DNA from: Gemmatimonadales bacterium
GTDB taxonomy: Bacteria; Gemmatimonadota; Gemmatimonadetes; Longimicrobiales; Gaopeijiaceae
DNA: 64,000 nucleotides
Direction: 5' to 3'
NCBI GenBank assembly: GCA_020344755.1
Contig: CP070829.1
Coordinates: 1-64,000 of the forward strand
Below the pieces are notes generated by a model. That model was not told where the DNA came from. It ran no database searches and saw nothing but the letters and a program-made list of their open reading frames with translations. The position numbers were made by a program, and so were the translations under genes. Of this stretch, positions 36,627 to 46,571 are shown piece by piece. Positions within the stretch are counted from its first letter, which is position 1, and the number at the start of each line of letters is the position of its first letter.

Positions 36627-37709
36627 ATGGAGGGGCTTTCCCCACAGCTGCGTGACCTGCTGAAGCGATTCGATCAGGGGCAGAAACTGGCTCTGGCCCG
36701 GGCCATCAGCATCGTCGAGAACGAGCGAGACGGATTCCAGGCCCTCCTCCACGCGGTTCTCGCCCGGGGACTGCGGTCCGAGCGGCTGGGCATCACGGGC
36801 CCGCCCGGGGCCGGCAAGTCGTCTCTCGTCGCGGAACTGGCGAACCACTACCGGGCCCAGGGGGACGAGGTCGGAGTCGTGGCGGTGGACCCGTCCTCTC
36901 CCTACTCCGGGGGAGCGCTCCTGGGGGACCGGATTCGCATGAACGACCTGGCCACGGATCCAGGGATCTTCATCCGGTCCATGGCCACGCGGGGCTCGCT
37001 GGGTGGCCTGGCCACTACCACCAAGGAGGTCATCGACCTCATGGACGGATTCGGGTTCCCGCGGGTCATGGTGGAAACCGTGGGGGTAGGCCAGACGGAA
37101 CTGGAGGTCACCAGCGCCACCGACACCGTCGTGGTGGTCCTGGTGCCCGAGTCGGGGGACGGCGTCCAGGCGATGAAGGCCGGGCTCATGGAGATCGCGG
37201 ACGTCTTCGTGGTGAACAAGGCGGACCGTCCCGGAGCGGACCGGTTGCTGAAGGAGCTCCGCATGGCCATTCACCTCCGCGCCGGGGAGGCCATGAAGGA
37301 CATCCCCGCTCACCACGGCGTGGACATGGGGGCGGCGGTCCGGGAAGGAGCGCCCGGAAAGAAGCCCCGGAGATGGGAGAAGCCCGAAGGATGGCAAATT
37401 CCGGTGCTGGCTACCGAGGCGCACTCCGGCAAGGGAGTCACGGAGCTCGCGGATGCGGTGGAGGCCCACCGGGCCCACCTCCTGGCCTCCGGCGAGCTGG
37501 AGGTCCGCCGACGGAAACGGGCGGAGATCCGTGTCCGGGACGTGGTGTCGCGGGAGCTTCGTCGGGTAGCCTGGCGGGCGGTGGCAGGAGAAGAGCTGGC
37601 TCGGGGGCTCGACCGGATCACCGAAGGGGCGGCAACGCCCTACTCCCTCGCCCAGCGATTCGTCGAGGGGATCCTCGGCGGGGGCGGTCCGAAGCGGGGG
37701 ACACCGTGA
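36627..37709 (+). CDS. meaB: MeaB/ArgK-family GTPase, methylmalonyl-CoA mutase chaperone
   Basis: G3E-type GTPase that loads and protects the B12 cofactor of methylmalonyl-CoA mutase. The 360-residue protein has Walker A GPPGAGKSS (from residue 58) and DPSSPYSGGALLGDRIRM. ETVGVGQTELEV and the guanine-specificity motif NKADRPGADR follow. A C-terminal helical arm mediates dimerisation in the family. It overlaps a TonB-receptor gene by GTGA, and the two mutase subunits follow, which fixes the role. An ATG at 36627 follows a GAGGGAGG purine-rich stretch. Confidence 0.94.
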   Translation: MEGLSPQLRDLLKRFDQGQKLALARAISIVENERDGFQALLHAVLARGLRSERLGITGPPGAGKSSLVAELANHYRAQGDEVGVVAVDPSSPYSGGALLGDRIRMNDLATDPGIFIRSMATRGSLGGLATTTKEVIDLMDGFGFPRVMVETVGVGQTELEVTSATDTVVVVLVPESGDGVQAMKAGLMEIADVFVVNKADRPGADRLLKELRMAIHLRAGEAMKDIPAHHGVDMGAAVREGAPGKKPRRWEKPEGWQIPVLATEAHSGKGVTELADAVEAHRAHLLASGELEVRRRKRAEIRVRDVVSRELRRVAWRAVAGEELARGLDRITEGAATPYSLAQRFVEGILGGGGPKRGTP

Positions 37710-39529
37710 GGCGCCTCCGGAGCGCAGGAGGGGGTCTCGTCCTGGCACTCGCGGTGGCGCAGCCGGGAGTGGGGCAGACGCCCCTGCTCCTGGACACCCT
37801 CCACGTGGCGGTGGATTCCCGGCTTGCCTCCGGCGCCGGTGCCGTGCAGGTGCTGGACGCGGAGGAACTGGCGGCCCTCCCCGTCCGGAGCGTGGAAGAG
37901 GCCCTTCGCTGGGGGCTGGGAATCGATCTCCAGCGGCGCTCCGCCGCACAGGCGGACCTCTCGATCCGGGGCAGTACCTTCGAGCAGGTACTCGTCCTGG
38001 TGGATGGCGTTCGGATGTCCGACCCGCAGACCGGCCATTTCGACCTGGACCTGACGGTTCCCCTCGACCGGGTCGAGCGGATCGAGATCCTCCGGGGTCC
38101 CGCGTCGGCGGTCCACGGGGCGGATGCCGTGGGAGGGGTGGTGAACGTCGTCACGAAGGACGGCCGGGGCCTGGAGACGACCACCGGCGTCACCCGGGTG
38201 GAGGGAGGCTCCAACAAGCACTGGTCGGCGAGTCTCGACGCCACCGTACCGCTCGGCGCCTGGCGCCTGGGGACCGGGGGTGGGTTCGAGTCGTCCGACG
38301 GCCACCGCGACGGGACCGACTACCGCATCTCCCGGGCATCGGGCCGGTTGGTGGGCCCCGCGGCGGGGGGACGTGCCTTCGTAGAGGTGGGTCATGCGCG
38401 CCGAAAGTTCGGTGCCGACGCGTTCTATGCCCCCTATCCGTCCTACGAGGAGACTCGCACCACCACCGCCTCCGCGCGCTGGGTGGGCCGCCTGACCGGC
38501 TCTCTCGTACTGGAGCCCCGCGTCTCCCACCGCGTGCACGAGGACGACTTCATCCTTCGACGTGAAGACCCGGCCTTCTATCGGAATCTGCACGACTCCC
38601 GGCAGACCAGCGGCCAGCTTCTCGCGCGCCTGCCCCTGGGGGGCAGCGGCGCGCTGGCGGTGGGGGGAGAGTGGACCCGGGAAGCTCTGGAGAGCACGAA
38701 TCTGGGGGACCGGGAGCAGGACCTGCGGGCGGGCTTCGCCGAGGCGGTGTTCAGGGTGGGAACCGCCCAGGTGCAGGGGGGCGTGAGGTACGATGATCGG
38801 GACGACGTGGGCGGGTTCGCCTCTCCGTCCGCCTCCCTCCGCTGGGAGGAAGGTCCTCTGGGACTGCACGCCTCGTGGGGCCGGACGTTTCGGGCTCCCA
38901 CCTGGACCGAGCGGTACTACCAGGATCCGGCCAACGTCGGGACTCCCGACCTGTCCGTGGAACGCGGGTGGGCGGTGGACGTGGGGGGGGAGCTCCGGAG
39001 GGAAGAGCGTCTCCTGGCGGTGCGGGCATTCCACCGGGTCACGAAGGACCTCATCGACTGGGCACGGCCGGTGGAGGCCGATGCTTCGGTACCCTGGGAG
39101 ACCCGGAACGTGCGGCGGGCGACGGTCCGGGGCCTGGAGGCGGAGCTGGAGGGCGTGAGATGGAGCGGGATCACCTGGGGGGTGTCCGGCACCTGGCTCA
39201 CCCTGGATGCGGTGGACGCGGAAGGCTTCCTCTCCAAGTACGCTCTGCGCCCCGTTCACAGGGAGCTGCTGGTCAAGGGGCGCCTGGACCTGCCGGACGG
39301 TTCCTGGGTTCAGGCGGCGGCCGCGGACCGCGCGCGAGTAGGCGGGGGGGGCGGGCTGACCCTCGACGTTCGGCTGGACTTCCCGGTGGGTCAGGCCCGT
39401 GGCTACCTGGACGTCCTCAATCTGACGGATGCCGGGTATCCCGACGTGACCGGCCTTCCGGTGCCGGGCCGCTCCTTCGTGGCCGGTGTCCGCACGCCCT
39501 TCGGAGGGAGACGGGACGCGCCGCGTTGA
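37706..39529 (+). CDS. TonB-dependent outer-membrane receptor, BtuB-like
   Basis: Outer-membrane active transporter of about 607 residues. A signal peptide ([13 protein letters not shown]) is followed by DTLHVAV, closely similar to the BtuB TonB box DTLVVTA. The plug domain (about 45-165) has [29 protein letters not shown] and [19 protein letters not shown], and a beta barrel fills the rest. GTG at 37706 overlaps the meaB stop. Position between meaB and the B12-dependent mutase genes suggests cobalamin or a cobinamide as ligand. This is inference: no btuFCD genes and no B12 riboswitch were recognised. The frame is open further upstream within meaB, but the signal peptide marks this start. Confidence 0.85.
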   Translation: MRRLRSAGGGLVLALAVAQPGVGQTPLLLDTLHVAVDSRLASGAGAVQVLDAEELAALPVRSVEEALRWGLGIDLQRRSAAQADLSIRGSTFEQVLVLVDGVRMSDPQTGHFDLDLTVPLDRVERIEILRGPASAVHGADAVGGVVNVVTKDGRGLETTTGVTRVEGGSNKHWSASLDATVPLGAWRLGTGGGFESSDGHRDGTDYRISRASGRLVGPAAGGRAFVEVGHARRKFGADAFYAPYPSYEETRTTTASARWVGRLTGSLVLEPRVSHRVHEDDFILRREDPAFYRNLHDSRQTSGQLLARLPLGGSGALAVGGEWTREALESTNLGDREQDLRAGFAEAVFRVGTAQVQGGVRYDDRDDVGGFASPSASLRWEEGPLGLHASWGRTFRAPTWTERYYQDPANVGTPDLSVERGWAVDVGGELRREERLLAVRAFHRVTKDLIDWARPVEADASVPWETRNVRRATVRGLEAELEGVRWSGITWGVSGTWLTLDAVDAEGFLSKYALRPVHRELLVKGRLDLPDGSWVQAAAADRARVGGGGGLTLDVRLDFPVGQARGYLDVLNLTDAGYPDVTGLPVPGRSFVAGVRTPFGGRRDAPR

Positions 39530-39587
39530 CCCCCCCGAGGCGGACGGGACATCTTTCAACCACTGTTTCCCTCTCAGAGACCGCACG

Positions 39588-41306
39588 ATGTCCACGATCG
39601 AACACGACGTTCTCGGCGCCGAAGAACTTGCCCGGAGCATCCGGGAGAAGGAGAAGGAGCTGGCTCGGCTTCGAGCCCGCCTGGAGGAGTGGGAAGACGC
39701 CTACCAGGGGACAGCGAGGCGCGAAGGTCTCTTCACGTCGGTCTCGGGGAGGGAGGTGAAGCCGCTCTACACGCCCCTCGACTCCGAGGGAAGCTACACC
39801 GAGCGAATCGGCGTGCCGGGCGCCTACCCCTTCACCCGCGGACCGTACGGGACCATGTACCGGACCCGGCTCTGGACGATGCGGCAGTTCGCGGGGTTCG
39901 CCACGGCCGAGGAGACGAACGCGCGATACCATTACCTCCTCAACCATGGTCAGACGGGGCTGAGCGTGGCGTTCGACTTCCCCACCCTCATGGGGTACGA
40001 CGGGGATCATCCCCGGTCACTGGGGGAGGTGGGAGTCTGTGGCGTGGCCATCTCCTCACTGGCGGACATGGAGACGCTCTTCCGCGGAATTCCGTTGGAC
40101 CAGGTCTCGGTCTCCATGACCATCAATGGTCCCGCCATCATCCTCTTCTGCTTCTACGTGGCCGCTGCGGAGAGGCAGGGGGTCTCGCCGGAGCAGCTCC
40201 GGGGCACGGTCCAGAACGACATCCTCAAGGAATACCAGGCGCAGCACGCGTGGGTGTACCCTCCGGAGCCAGCGCTCCGGCTCATCGTGGACATGTTCGA
40301 GTGGTGCAGCGAGCACGCGCCCAAGTACAATCCCATCTCCATATCCGGCTACCACATCCGGGAGGCCGGTGCCACCGCCGGTGAGGAGCTGGCGTTCACG
40401 CTGCGGAACGGCTTCGAGTACGTGGAGCGGGGAATCGCGCGCGGGCTGGACGTAGACAGCTTCGCCCCCCGCCTCTCCTTCTTCTTCGACATCCACAACG
40501 ACTTCTTCGAGGAGATCGCCAAGCTCCGTGCGGCCCGCCGCATCTGGGCCCGCCACCTCCGGGAGAAGTACGGGGCCACGAGTCCCGAGTCGTGGCGTCT
40601 CCGCACCCACTGCCAGACTGCCGGCGTGACGCTCACGGCCCAGCAGCCGGAGACCAACATCGTCCGGGTCGCCTACCAGGCCATGGCGGCGGCGCTGGGA
40701 GGGACCCAGTCGTTGCACACCAACTCCATGGACGAGACGCTGGCCCTTCCCACCGAGAAGGCGGTCCGGATCGCGCTACGCACCCAGCAGGTCCTCGCCC
40801 ACGAGACCGGCGTGCCCAACACCATCGATCCCCTGGCCGGCTCCTACTACGTGGAGAACCTCACCGACGAACTCGAGTCGGAGGCGGAGGCCATCTTCGC
40901 GGAGATCGAGGATCAGGGCGGGGTCGTGCCGGGAATCGAGAACGGCTGGTTCCAGCGGCGGATCGCGCAGTCGGCCATGCGCCAGCAAGAGGAGATCGAG
41001 TCCGGCCGTCGGGTGATCGTCGGGGTAAACGAGTTCACGGAAGGCTCGGGGGATATCGAGATCGACACCCTCAAGATCGATCCGTCGGTGGAGGAGAGGC
41101 AGCGGGAGCGCATGGCGGCACTTCGGGCAGAGCGCGACGACGTCCGGGTGACCGAAGCCCTGGAGGCACTGAGGCGCGCGGCGGAGGACGGTCGGAATGT
41201 CGTACCTTTCATCCTGGAGTGCGCACGGGCCTACTGCACCCTCTACGAGATCCGGGAGGCCATGGAGAAGGTCTTCGGCGCCTACAAGGAGCCGGTCTTC
41301 TTCTAG
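39588..41306 (+). CDS. mcmA: Methylmalonyl-CoA mutase large (catalytic) subunit
   Basis: Catalytic half of a two-subunit, B12-dependent acyl-CoA mutase converting methylmalonyl-CoA to succinyl-CoA. The 572-residue protein opens with a coiled-coil-like segment (about 10-42). The substrate-channel region [59 protein letters not shown] and [14 protein letters not shown] follow. No B12-binding domain is fused; it is the separate 138-residue gene downstream. The tyrosine in TMY and the neighbouring meaB support methylmalonyl-CoA, but isobutyryl- or ethylmalonyl-CoA mutases are related. ATG at 39588 is preferred over an upstream in-frame ATG at 39486 that overlaps the receptor gene. Confidence 0.9.
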   Translation: MSTIEHDVLGAEELARSIREKEKELARLRARLEEWEDAYQGTARREGLFTSVSGREVKPLYTPLDSEGSYTERIGVPGAYPFTRGPYGTMYRTRLWTMRQFAGFATAEETNARYHYLLNHGQTGLSVAFDFPTLMGYDGDHPRSLGEVGVCGVAISSLADMETLFRGIPLDQVSVSMTINGPAIILFCFYVAAAERQGVSPEQLRGTVQNDILKEYQAQHAWVYPPEPALRLIVDMFEWCSEHAPKYNPISISGYHIREAGATAGEELAFTLRNGFEYVERGIARGLDVDSFAPRLSFFFDIHNDFFEEIAKLRAARRIWARHLREKYGATSPESWRLRTHCQTAGVTLTAQQPETNIVRVAYQAMAAALGGTQSLHTNSMDETLALPTEKAVRIALRTQQVLAHETGVPNTIDPLAGSYYVENLTDELESEAEAIFAEIEDQGGVVPGIENGWFQRRIAQSAMRQQEEIESGRRVIVGVNEFTEGSGDIEIDTLKIDPSVEERQRERMAALRAERDDVRVTEALEALRRAAEDGRNVVPFILECARAYCTLYEIREAMEKVFGAYKEPVFF

Positions 41307-41307
41307 A

Positions 41308-41332
41308 CCCGGGTCCCGGAGCGGGACCGGGG
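41308..41332 (+). other. Hairpin just after mcmA stop codon
   Basis: Directly after the TAG stop, an 11-base arm (41308-41318) pairs with 41322-41332 with one mismatch around a three-base loop. There is no T tract. A second inverted repeat (GGAGGGTGG / CCACC...CTCC) lies at about 41411-41434. Together they could stop, pause or protect transcripts between mcmA and mcmB, allowing different subunit levels. Confidence 0.45.
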
Positions 41333-41508
41333 TACCGAGGGACGGGGGGTTGGGCTCGCGAGTCGAGTCGCCACCGCGTGCCTCCCCGTAGCCCCGGCAC
41401 GGGCCGAGGCGGAGGGTGGGGCCACCCGCCTCCCCGAGGTCCTCGAAACGTGGTAACCTTGAACGGTTCCTGGACTTCCTTTCCTGATCCTGCGGGGGAC
41501 GACACGGA

Positions 41509-41925
41509 ATGACGGATGAACGAAAGATTCGGGTCCTGGTGGCCAAGCCCGGGCTGGACGGTCACGACCGAGGTGCGAAGGTCATCGCATCCTCCTTCCG
41601 GGATGCCGGATTCGAGGTCATCTACACCGGGCTGCACCAGACTCCGGAGATGATCGTGAACGCGGCGATCCAGGAGGACGTGGACGTGGTCGCCATGTCG
41701 ATCCTGTCCGGTGCGCACATGACGCTCTTCCCCCGGGTGAAGGACCTGCTTCGCGAGGCGGGCGCCGATCACATTCTCCTGACCGGTGGCGGGATCATTC
41801 CCGAGGACGATGCCAAGGCGCTGGAAGAGCAGGGGATCGGGAAGCTCTTCGGGCCCGGAACCCCCACCTCCGCCGCCGTGGCGTACATCAAGGAGTGGTT
41901 CGAGACCCAGGGCGAGCGGGTGTGA
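41509..41925 (+). CDS. mcmB: Methylmalonyl-CoA mutase cobalamin-binding subunit
   Basis: A 138-residue Rossmann-like B12-binding domain that pairs with the large mutase subunit. The base-off/His-on motif DGHDRG is at residues 17-22 (Asp17, His19, Gly22). [16 protein letters not shown] and [15 protein letters not shown] line the nucleotide-tail pocket. It is separated from the catalytic subunit by 202 bases with two hairpins and overlaps the next gene as TGATG. The two-subunit arrangement is common in archaea and several bacterial phyla, unlike the single fused chain of proteobacteria. Confidence 0.93.
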   Translation: MTDERKIRVLVAKPGLDGHDRGAKVIASSFRDAGFEVIYTGLHQTPEMIVNAAIQEDVDVVAMSILSGAHMTLFPRVKDLLREAGADHILLTGGGIIPEDDAKALEEQGIGKLFGPGTPTSAAVAYIKEWFETQGERV

Positions 41926-43571
41926 TGACCGGGGGAGAGGGCAGGCTGGCCGAGCTCTCCCGGGAACTTCAGGAGCTGCGGGCTCGCCTTCGCGAGGGTG
42001 GGGGCAAGAAGCGCATCGAGCGCCAGCACGTCCAGGGAAAGCTCACGGCGCGGGAGCGGGTCGAGAGACTTCTGGATCCGGACACCCCCTTCGTTGAGGT
42101 GGGTCTCCTGGTGGCCCACGACCAGTACGACGGCCAGGCACCGGGGGCTGGCGTCGTGACCGGTGTGGGTCGTGTCCACGACCGGGAGGTGGTGGTGGTG
42201 GCCAACGACGCCACCGTCAAGGCCGGGTCCTGGTGGCCGGAGACCATCAAGAAGATGCTCCGGGCCCAGGAAATCGCCATGCGATGCCGCGTGCCCATCA
42301 TCTACCTGGTGGACTCCGCGGGCGTGAATCTGCCCTACCAGGGCGGGGTCTTCCCGGGGCAGTACGGAGCGGCCCGGCTTTTCTACTACAACTCCATCAT
42401 GCGCAGGTACCTGGGGATTCCCCAGCTCGCGGCGGTCATGGGCCCGTGCATCGCGGGGGGAGCGTACCTCCCGGCGCTGAGCGACGTGATCCTCATGGTG
42501 GAGGGCACGTCGTTCATGGGTCTTGGAGGTCCGAACCTGGTGAAGGGCGCCACCGGTCAGTCGGTGGAGGCGGAAGAGTTGGGAGGCGCGCGCGTCCATA
42601 CCGAGGTGAGCGGGGTCGCCCACTACGCGGTTCCCGACGACGAGGCCTGTCTGGCGAAGCTCCGCCAGCTGGTCCGGGAGCTGCCGCGAGAGACGGAACT
42701 CTCCCCGGCGGGCCCCGGGACCGAGCCTCGACGTTCTGCGGAAGCCCTGTACGAGCTCCTGCCGGCGGACCACCGGCAGCCGTACGACATGCGGGCGGTC
42801 CTGGAGACCCTCCTGGACGGGGAGGGCCTGGACGAGTTCCAGCCCGAGCACGCCGGGGAGATGATCTGCGGCACCGGGTTCATTCGCGGCTTTCCCGTGG
42901 GCGTGATCGCGAACCATCGGGGAATCGTGAAAGACCGCCGTCCCGGTCCCCCCCGCTTCGGGGGGATCGTCTATACCGAGAGCGCACGGAAGGTGGCCTA
43001 CTTCATCGAAACCATGAACCGCCACCGTACGCCACTGCTCTTCGTGCAGGACGTGAGCGGCTTCATGGTGGGACCCGACGCCGAGCACTCGGGGATCATC
43101 CGCGCCGGTGCGGAGTTCGTGGAGGCCATGGCCACGGCCACCGTCCCGAAGCTGGTCCTGACCCTCAACCACGCCTCCGGCGCCGGGTACTACGCCATGG
43201 CCGGGCAGGGCTTCGACCCCGACTTCATCCTCTCGCTCCCCACGGGCCGGATGGGGGTCATGGAGGGGGAAAGCGCGGTGATGGCGCTCTTCAGCAGTCA
43301 GCTGGAGAAGCTCAAGGCCGAGGGACGGGTGCCGGACGAGGACCTCACGACTCGCATGGATGACGTCCGCGCCGAGTACGATCGTCAGCTGGACGCCCGG
43401 TTCGCAGCCGCTCGGGGGTTCGTGGACGAGGTGGTGCTTCCCGAGGAGGTCCGGCCGGCCCTGGAGCTCCTGATCCGTACGGCGCTACACAATCCAGGTC
43501 CCCACATCGGGGCCTTCCAGCTTTCCTCGGAGGGCCCGCCCTCTCGGACGCCCACGGGGCCGACGACCTGA
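41925..43571 (+). CDS. Acyl-CoA carboxylase carboxyltransferase (beta) subunit, MccB/AtuC/PccB family
   Basis: Biotin-dependent carboxyltransferase subunit of 548 residues. [18 protein letters not shown] is the family opening. [26 protein letters not shown] and the two oxyanion-type glycine pairs ([17 protein letters not shown] and the later [13 protein letters not shown]) place it nearer methylcrotonyl/geranyl-CoA carboxylase than classic PccB. Its biotin carboxylase/carrier partner is not encoded in the window. Co-occurrence with mutase genes would also fit propionyl-CoA carboxylation, so the acyl substrate is left open. Start at ATG 41925 overlaps the mcmB stop; AtuA-type genes follow. Confidence 0.88.
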   Translation: MTGGEGRLAELSRELQELRARLREGGGKKRIERQHVQGKLTARERVERLLDPDTPFVEVGLLVAHDQYDGQAPGAGVVTGVGRVHDREVVVVANDATVKAGSWWPETIKKMLRAQEIAMRCRVPIIYLVDSAGVNLPYQGGVFPGQYGAARLFYYNSIMRRYLGIPQLAAVMGPCIAGGAYLPALSDVILMVEGTSFMGLGGPNLVKGATGQSVEAEELGGARVHTEVSGVAHYAVPDDEACLAKLRQLVRELPRETELSPAGPGTEPRRSAEALYELLPADHRQPYDMRAVLETLLDGEGLDEFQPEHAGEMICGTGFIRGFPVGVIANHRGIVKDRRPGPPRFGGIVYTESARKVAYFIETMNRHRTPLLFVQDVSGFMVGPDAEHSGIIRAGAEFVEAMATATVPKLVLTLNHASGAGYYAMAGQGFDPDFILSLPTGRMGVMEGESAVMALFSSQLEKLKAEGRVPDEDLTTRMDDVRAEYDRQLDARFAAARGFVDEVVLPEEVRPALELLIRTALHNPGPHIGAFQLSSEGPPSRTPTGPTT

Positions 43572-43594
43572 ATCTACGACCGACGACGCGACCC

Positions 43595-44974
43595 ATGGCT
43601 GAGAGAACGCACATCCGCATCGCCTCGGGGCAGGGCTTCTGGGGAGACGATCTGGAGGCCCCGGTCCGGCAGGTCGAGGGCGGAGCCATCGACTACCTGG
43701 TGATGGACTACCTGGCGGAAGTCACGATGTCCATCATGCAGAAGCAGCGGGCCCGGGATCCGGCGGCCGGCTACGCCCGGGACTTCATTCCCCTCATGGA
43801 GCGGATTCTCCCGGCGTGCGTGGAGCGGGGGATCCGAGTGGTCACGAACGCCGGGGGGGTGAATCCCGGGGGCTGTGCCGCGGCCCTCGTGGAGGTGGGA
43901 CGTCGGGTCGGGCTGGGGGGACGGGCGCGGGTGGGCCGGGTTGAGGGGGACGACATCCTCGATCGTCTCGACGCCCTCCTCGAGGAGGGTCACGACTTGG
44001 CCCACATGGAGACGGGAGAGCCCCTCCGGGCGGTGCGAGACCGGGTGGAGAGCGCGAACGTCTATCTCGGGGCCGCGCCGATCGTGGAGGCGCTGCAAGG
44101 GGGTGCGGACGTAGTGGTCACGGGCCGTTCCACCGACACCGCGTTGACCTACGCCCCCATGATCCACGAGTTCGGCTGGGGGCCGGACGACCACGACCGC
44201 CTCGCGGCAGGCGTGGTCGCCGGGCATATCAACGAGTGCGGTGCGCAGAGCACCGGGGGCAACTGCCTGATCGACTGGTGGACCCTTCCCTTCATGGAGG
44301 AGGTGGGCTTTCCCATCATCGAGGCGGATCCCGACGGCACCTTCGTGGTGACGAAGCATCGCGGGACCGGCGGGCGCGTGACTCGCGGCACCGTGAGCGA
44401 GCAGATCGTCTACGAGATGGGAGATCCCTCCGAGTACATCACCCCGGACGTGGTGGCGGACTTCACCTCCATCCGACTTGAGGACGAAGGTCCGGACCGG
44501 GTTCGGGTGCGCGGGATCCGCGGCGGTCCGCGGACCGATTTCCTGAAGGTGAGCATCGCCTACGCGGATGGCTGGAAGGCCACCGGAACCCTCACCTACG
44601 CGTGGCCCGATGCCGCGGCCAAAGCCCAGGCCGCCGCCAAGGTGCTCCGGGCGCGGCTGGATCGACTCGGGCTCGAGTTCGACGCCGTGCGGACCGAACT
44701 CGTGGGGTGGGATTCGACCCACGGGTCGCTGGTTGGCCCGCCCCCTGCCGACCTTCCTGAAGTCCAGCTCCGTGTGGGCGTCCGGGGACGGGACCGAGCG
44801 GCGGTGGAGCGGTTCACCCGCGAGATCGCCCCCCTGGTTCTCACCGGACCGCCGTCGGTGACGGGCTTCGCTGGGGGCCGGCCCCGGGTGCAGCAGATCA
44901 TGGCCTACTGGCCCGCGCTCATCCGCCGGGAGGCGGTGGAGCCCCACCTCACGGTTCACGTGTCGGAGGTCTGA
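43595..44974 (+). CDS. AtuA-like acyclic terpene utilisation protein (DUF1446), N-terminal part
   Basis: A 459-residue DUF1446 protein. Family marks include [12 protein letters not shown] at the N terminus, [48 protein letters not shown] and a HRGTGGRVT segment. AtuA occurs in geraniol/citronellol, leucine and short acyl-CoA catabolic clusters, but its reaction is not established. The Pseudomonas protein is about 600 residues and ends in a small C-terminal domain; here that domain is a separate gene immediately downstream, so AtuA is split in two. The gene is 23 bases after the carboxyltransferase gene. Confidence 0.85.
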   Translation: MAERTHIRIASGQGFWGDDLEAPVRQVEGGAIDYLVMDYLAEVTMSIMQKQRARDPAAGYARDFIPLMERILPACVERGIRVVTNAGGVNPGGCAAALVEVGRRVGLGGRARVGRVEGDDILDRLDALLEEGHDLAHMETGEPLRAVRDRVESANVYLGAAPIVEALQGGADVVVTGRSTDTALTYAPMIHEFGWGPDDHDRLAAGVVAGHINECGAQSTGGNCLIDWWTLPFMEEVGFPIIEADPDGTFVVTKHRGTGGRVTRGTVSEQIVYEMGDPSEYITPDVVADFTSIRLEDEGPDRVRVRGIRGGPRTDFLKVSIAYADGWKATGTLTYAWPDAAAKAQAAAKVLRARLDRLGLEFDAVRTELVGWDSTHGSLVGPPPADLPEVQLRVGVRGRDRAAVERFTREIAPLVLTGPPSVTGFAGGRPRVQQIMAYWPALIRREAVEPHLTVHVSEV

Positions 44975-44975
44975 G

Positions 44976-45377
44976 ATGGCACGAATCCCTCTGGTGCACC
45001 TGGCCCACGCCCGCTCCGGCGACAAAGGCGACACCGCCAACGTCGGCGTGATCGCCTACGAGCCGGACCACTACCCGCTCCTTCAGGAACAGCTCACCCC
45101 TTCGGCGGTGAAGCACCACTTCGGCACCATGGTCCGCGGTCCGGTGGAGCGTTTCGAGCTGCCGAACCTCCACGCACTGAACTTCCTCCTCCACGGGGCT
45201 CTGGACGGAGGCGGGACCGTCTCCCTCATGAACGACGCCCAGGGGAAGGTCTTCAGCACCGCACTGCTCCGGATGGAGGTGGAGGTCCCCGACGCGGTGG
45301 CGGAGGCGGTGCGGGAGCGGGGACGGATTCCCCCGGGATGGGACCCGGATCACTACGGGGAGAGCCGCCATGACTGA
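44976..45377 (+). CDS. AtuA C-terminal-domain protein, separate gene
   Basis: A 133-residue protein equal to the small C-terminal domain of full-length AtuA. The conserved opening LAHARSGDKGDTANVGVIAYEP and the central FHNLH-like ELPNLHALNFLLHGALDGGG segment are the reasons for the call. It starts one base after the preceding stop and overlaps the enoyl-CoA hydratase by eight bases (ATGACTGA). The two AtuA halves are thus adjacent and in order. They add up to 592 residues, close to the one-chain protein, so they very likely form a complex. Confidence 0.82.
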   Translation: MARIPLVHLAHARSGDKGDTANVGVIAYEPDHYPLLQEQLTPSAVKHHFGTMVRGPVERFELPNLHALNFLLHGALDGGGTVSLMNDAQGKVFSTALLRMEVEVPDAVAEAVRERGRIPPGWDPDHYGESRHD

Positions 45378-46167
45378 AGTTGACCGGAGCCGCTTGGAGC
45401 CCGACGTGCTTGTGGTGGACGTGACCGATGGCATCGCGACCCTCACCCTCAACCGCCCGGCCAAGCGGAATGCCCTGAATGGAGAGCTTGTGGACGCCCT
45501 CCACGACGCCCTGGGCGAGGTGGCGGGAGACCCCGGTGTCCGGCTGGTGGCGATCCGGGGCGAGGGCAAGGACTTCTGCGCCGGTGCCGATCTGGCGGAA
45601 CTGGCGGCCATCGCCGGCAAGGGAAGCGAGGAGAGCCTCGCCGACGCCCAGCGTATGGGAGACCTGTTCGTGGCGGTCCGGACCCTGGAGCGACCGGTGG
45701 TCGCGGTGGTCCAGGGGAAGGCCCTGGCCGGCGGCGCCGGACTGGCCACGGCGTGCGACCTGGTCCTGGCCCGGGAGGACGCGGTGTTCGGATACCCGGA
45801 GGTGCACCTGGGCTTCGTCCCGGCGATGGTCATGGCGATCCTCCGCAGGAAGGTGGGAGAATCCAGGGCCTTCGAGCTCGTCGCCCGGGGCCGTCGGATC
45901 GACGCGGCGAAGGCCTCGGAGCTCGGGCTGGTCAATCAGGTGATTCCCGAGGCCAACTTCGACGCGGCCGTGGCCGCCTACCTGGAGGAGATGGCGGCGT
46001 TGCCCCCCTCGGCGCTGGCCCTCACCAAGCGGCTCCTCTACGGCCTGGATGGGATGCACTTCGAAGAGGCTATCGCTCGGGGAGCGGAGGTGAACGCGGT
46101 GGCGAGGCTCACCGAGGCCTGTCGAGAGGGTGTGCGACGATTCCTCGAAGGAAAGCGTCGTTCCTGA
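45370..46167 (+). CDS. Enoyl-CoA hydratase/isomerase family protein
   Basis: A 265-residue crotonase-fold enzyme. The oxyanion-hole segments are FCAGADLAEL and the later KALAGGAGLATACDLVLA. The catalytic glutamate region reads FGYPEVHLGFVPAM, where the first Glu matches a crotonase glutamate but the second is replaced. This is seen in methylglutaconyl-CoA or isohexenylglutaconyl-CoA hydratases as well as other members. NRPAKRNALN is the standard N-terminal motif. It sits in a mutase-carboxylase-AtuA operon, which points to branched-chain or terpene acyl-CoA breakdown. The stop overlaps the next gene as TGATG. Confidence 0.88.
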   Translation: MTEVDRSRLEPDVLVVDVTDGIATLTLNRPAKRNALNGELVDALHDALGEVAGDPGVRLVAIRGEGKDFCAGADLAELAAIAGKGSEESLADAQRMGDLFVAVRTLERPVVAVVQGKALAGGAGLATACDLVLAREDAVFGYPEVHLGFVPAMVMAILRRKVGESRAFELVARGRRIDAAKASELGLVNQVIPEANFDAAVAAYLEEMAALPPSALALTKRLLYGLDGMHFEEAIARGAEVNAVARLTEACREGVRRFLEGKRRS

Positions 46168-46499
46168 TGTTCATCGACAGACGAAAGAGGGATCGAGGTA
46201 CCAATCTCAAGTGGCGGGTTCGGCTCCTGGGACTCGGGGCCCTCCTCGGCCTCGTGGGGATCGGGACCGAGCGGGAGTGGTTGGTCAACGTGGCGCTCGG
46301 TGTCCTCATCGTGGGATTCGGCCTGCGGTTCCTTGCTCGAGACGAGGCCGCTGCGGAGGAGGAGGAGGCGTCACCGGATGAGGAGGAGGCGCCACCGGGG
46401 GAAGAAGAGCCGCCCGACGGTTCTCGCGGAGACGTAGATGCCTCCACTGAGGGCGGGCCCTCCGGGAAGGAAGGGGAGGGCGGACCGGGGAATACGTAG
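46167..46499 (+). CDS. Small membrane protein, unknown function
   Basis: A 110-residue protein starting at ATG 46167, overlapping the hydratase stop (TGATG). The basic N terminus (FIDRRKRDRGTNLKWRVR) is followed by two hydrophobic stretches (about 20-33 and 38-55). A long acidic tail rich in Glu, Pro and Gly makes up the second half. The positive-inside rule suggests both ends are cytoplasmic. I do not recognise the family. The overlap suggests it is translated with the catabolic operon, but no functional link is evident. Confidence 0.6.
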   Translation: MFIDRRKRDRGTNLKWRVRLLGLGALLGLVGIGTEREWLVNVALGVLIVGFGLRFLARDEAAAEEEEASPDEEEAPPGEEEPPDGSRGDVDASTEGGPSGKEGEGGPGNT

Positions 46500-46518
46500 G
46501 GGAGAACGGGAATACGTA
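46488..46518 (+). repeat. Direct repeat GGGAATACGTA, two copies 20 bp apart
   Basis: GGGAATACGTA occurs at 46488-46498 and 46508-46518, a spacing of two helical turns. The first copy covers the last codons and stop of the small membrane protein; the second is 54 bases ahead of the exported-protein gene. Each contains the palindrome TACGTA. It may be a paired regulator site. Confidence 0.4.
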
Positions 46519-46571
46519 CCCCACAGGCCCCAACTTTGTGAACCTGGACATTCCCCCGAATGGAGAGAGTC

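Noticed and set aside
37640-39640. Minus-strand open frame of 666 codons opposite the TonB receptor
   Set aside because: Antisense artefact of base composition; the sense strand encodes a signal peptide, TonB box and plug.
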